Assembly: GCA_900556425.1 (NCBI GenBank)
Contig: USOR01000084.1
Span: 1 to 5,034 of the forward strand
DNA: 5,034 bases
Reading direction: 5' to 3'
Origin: an uncultured Coriobacteriaceae bacterium
GTDB taxonomy: Bacteria > Actinomycetota > Coriobacteriia > Coriobacteriales > QAMH01
Shown: positions 4,539 to 5,034 of the stretch, one piece after another
Layout: each line of letters starts with the position of its first letter
Position numbering within the stretch: the stretch's first letter is position 1
The notes under the pieces: model-generated
What the model was told of the DNA's origin: nothing
Databases searched by the model: none
The model's input: only the letters and a program-made list of their open reading frames with translations
Program-made: the position numbers and the translations under genes

Positions 4539-5034
4539 TCAGGATTCGTACAGGCGCGTGAGTTCGAGACGATGGTAGAGCACGGCTGCAGTCAGTAGCA
4601 GAATCACCGCAACCATGACCATGACCGGCTCACCATACTGGGGCAGCCCCAGGCAGATTCCGAGCGGAACGACGCTGCAGAGCACCCCCAGCCCGGTCGT
4701 CGCAAGGACGGAGATAGCCCCTCCCTTCACGGCGTAGTACTCGCTCGTCCAGTCGTAGCGTGGAAATCTCACGTTCATGTACATCCCAAGCGTCGATATG
4801 AAGCAGGCGTAGGCAGCGGGAACGACGAACACGAGCGCGAGGCCGAGCCCGGAGACGCGCATCGCGATGGCAAGCAGCACAACGCTTGCCAAGGTGAAGG
4901 GAGCGATAACCGAAAGGTTCACGGCTATCTTCGACCGGAACACGTCGATGGAGCGCACGGGAAGGGAGCACATGATCCAGCGGCTCTTCCCCTCGAGCGA
5001 GAGGGAGGCGGAGGTCGTACACGTCATGCTGACG
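4539..5034 (-). CDS. ABC-2 type transporter permease (C-terminal part, runs off right edge)
   Basis: The last 164 residues are visible, and the frame is open through the right edge. The stretch SLSLEGKSRWIMCSLPVRSI (10-29 of the visible part) is the hallmark 'SLEGK..W..kSLP' cytoplasmic segment of a large ABC-2 permease family, followed by the coupling-like SIDVFRSKIAVNL. Four membrane segments follow at about 37-58, 62-84, 104-130 and 135-153. Between the second and third, RFPRYDWTSEYYAVKGG (89-105) matches the family's conserved 'nPrfdW.nE...vK' loop. Full-length members are usually about 500-570 residues, so most of the gene is missing; the ATG at 5025-5027 is an internal Met, not the start. 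These proteins form the membrane channel of an exporter whose ATPase is normally the adjacent upstream gene, here off the window. The substrate cannot be told. The local GC is high (about 70%). Confidence 0.88.
   Translation of the reverse strand, partial: VSMTCTTSASLSLEGKSRWIMCSLPVRSIDVFRSKIAVNLSVIAPFTLASVVLLAIAMRVSGLGLALVFVVPAAYACFISTLGMYMNVRFPRYDWTSEYYAVKGGAISVLATTGLGVLCSVVPLGICLGLPQYGEPVMVMVAVILLLTAAVLYHRLELTRLYES

Noticed and set aside
1..5034. CRISPR array, tRNA, insertion-sequence ends, phage genes or a defence island.
   Set aside because: I saw no spaced repeat array, cloverleaf-like sequence, transposase or integrase motif, or known defence domain.

Overview
The window is a GC-rich bacterial segment (about 60-70% GC in most genes when sampled by hand, about 50% from roughly 3840 to 4440). 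Gene density, strong GGAGG-type ribosome binding sites and the gene families (Fe-S-type aldo/keto reductase, small TetR regulators, stand-alone flavodoxin, 'SLEGK'-type ABC-2 permease) fit a high-GC anaerobe. A gut Coriobacteriia/Eggerthellales actinobacterium is my best guess. That assignment is inference from style and families; no rRNA or marker gene is present.

Layout. (1) Positions 2-322, minus: the N-terminal part of an aldo/keto reductase running off the left edge, with a promoter and helically phased TCCTGT repeats just upstream. (2) 418-1578, minus: a GT-B fold glycosyltransferase of the UGT/MGT type. (3) 1714-2289, plus: a TetR/AcrR regulator divergent from the glycosyltransferase. 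The intergenic region holds a palindrome at the predicted glycosyltransferase start site. (4) 2433-4062, plus: a compact three-gene operon of a second TetR regulator, a flavodoxin-domain protein and a small HEAT-repeat-like protein. It has an unusually clear promoter, with two perfect dyads over its -35 and -10/+1 elements, and its genes abut or overlap. (5) 4113-4460, plus: a small unrecognised two-helix membrane protein in lower-GC DNA. (6) 4539-5034, minus: the C-terminal part of an ABC-2 type permease running off the right edge, convergent with the membrane protein.

How they may work together. There appear to be two independent TetR-controlled modules. In the first, the TetR protein probably represses the glycosyltransferase until a small molecule, plausibly related to the sugar acceptor, is present. 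In the second, the TetR protein probably represses its own operon, so that its ligand or stress signal raises the flavodoxin (an FMN electron carrier or HemG-like reductase) and the HEAT-like partner. No CRISPR array, tRNA, rRNA, insertion sequence or phage hallmark is visible. Nothing here proves a new defence or mobile system. The most novel material is the promoter architecture, the glycosyltransferase and aldo/keto reductase active-site deviations, and the small flavodoxin/HEAT operon.
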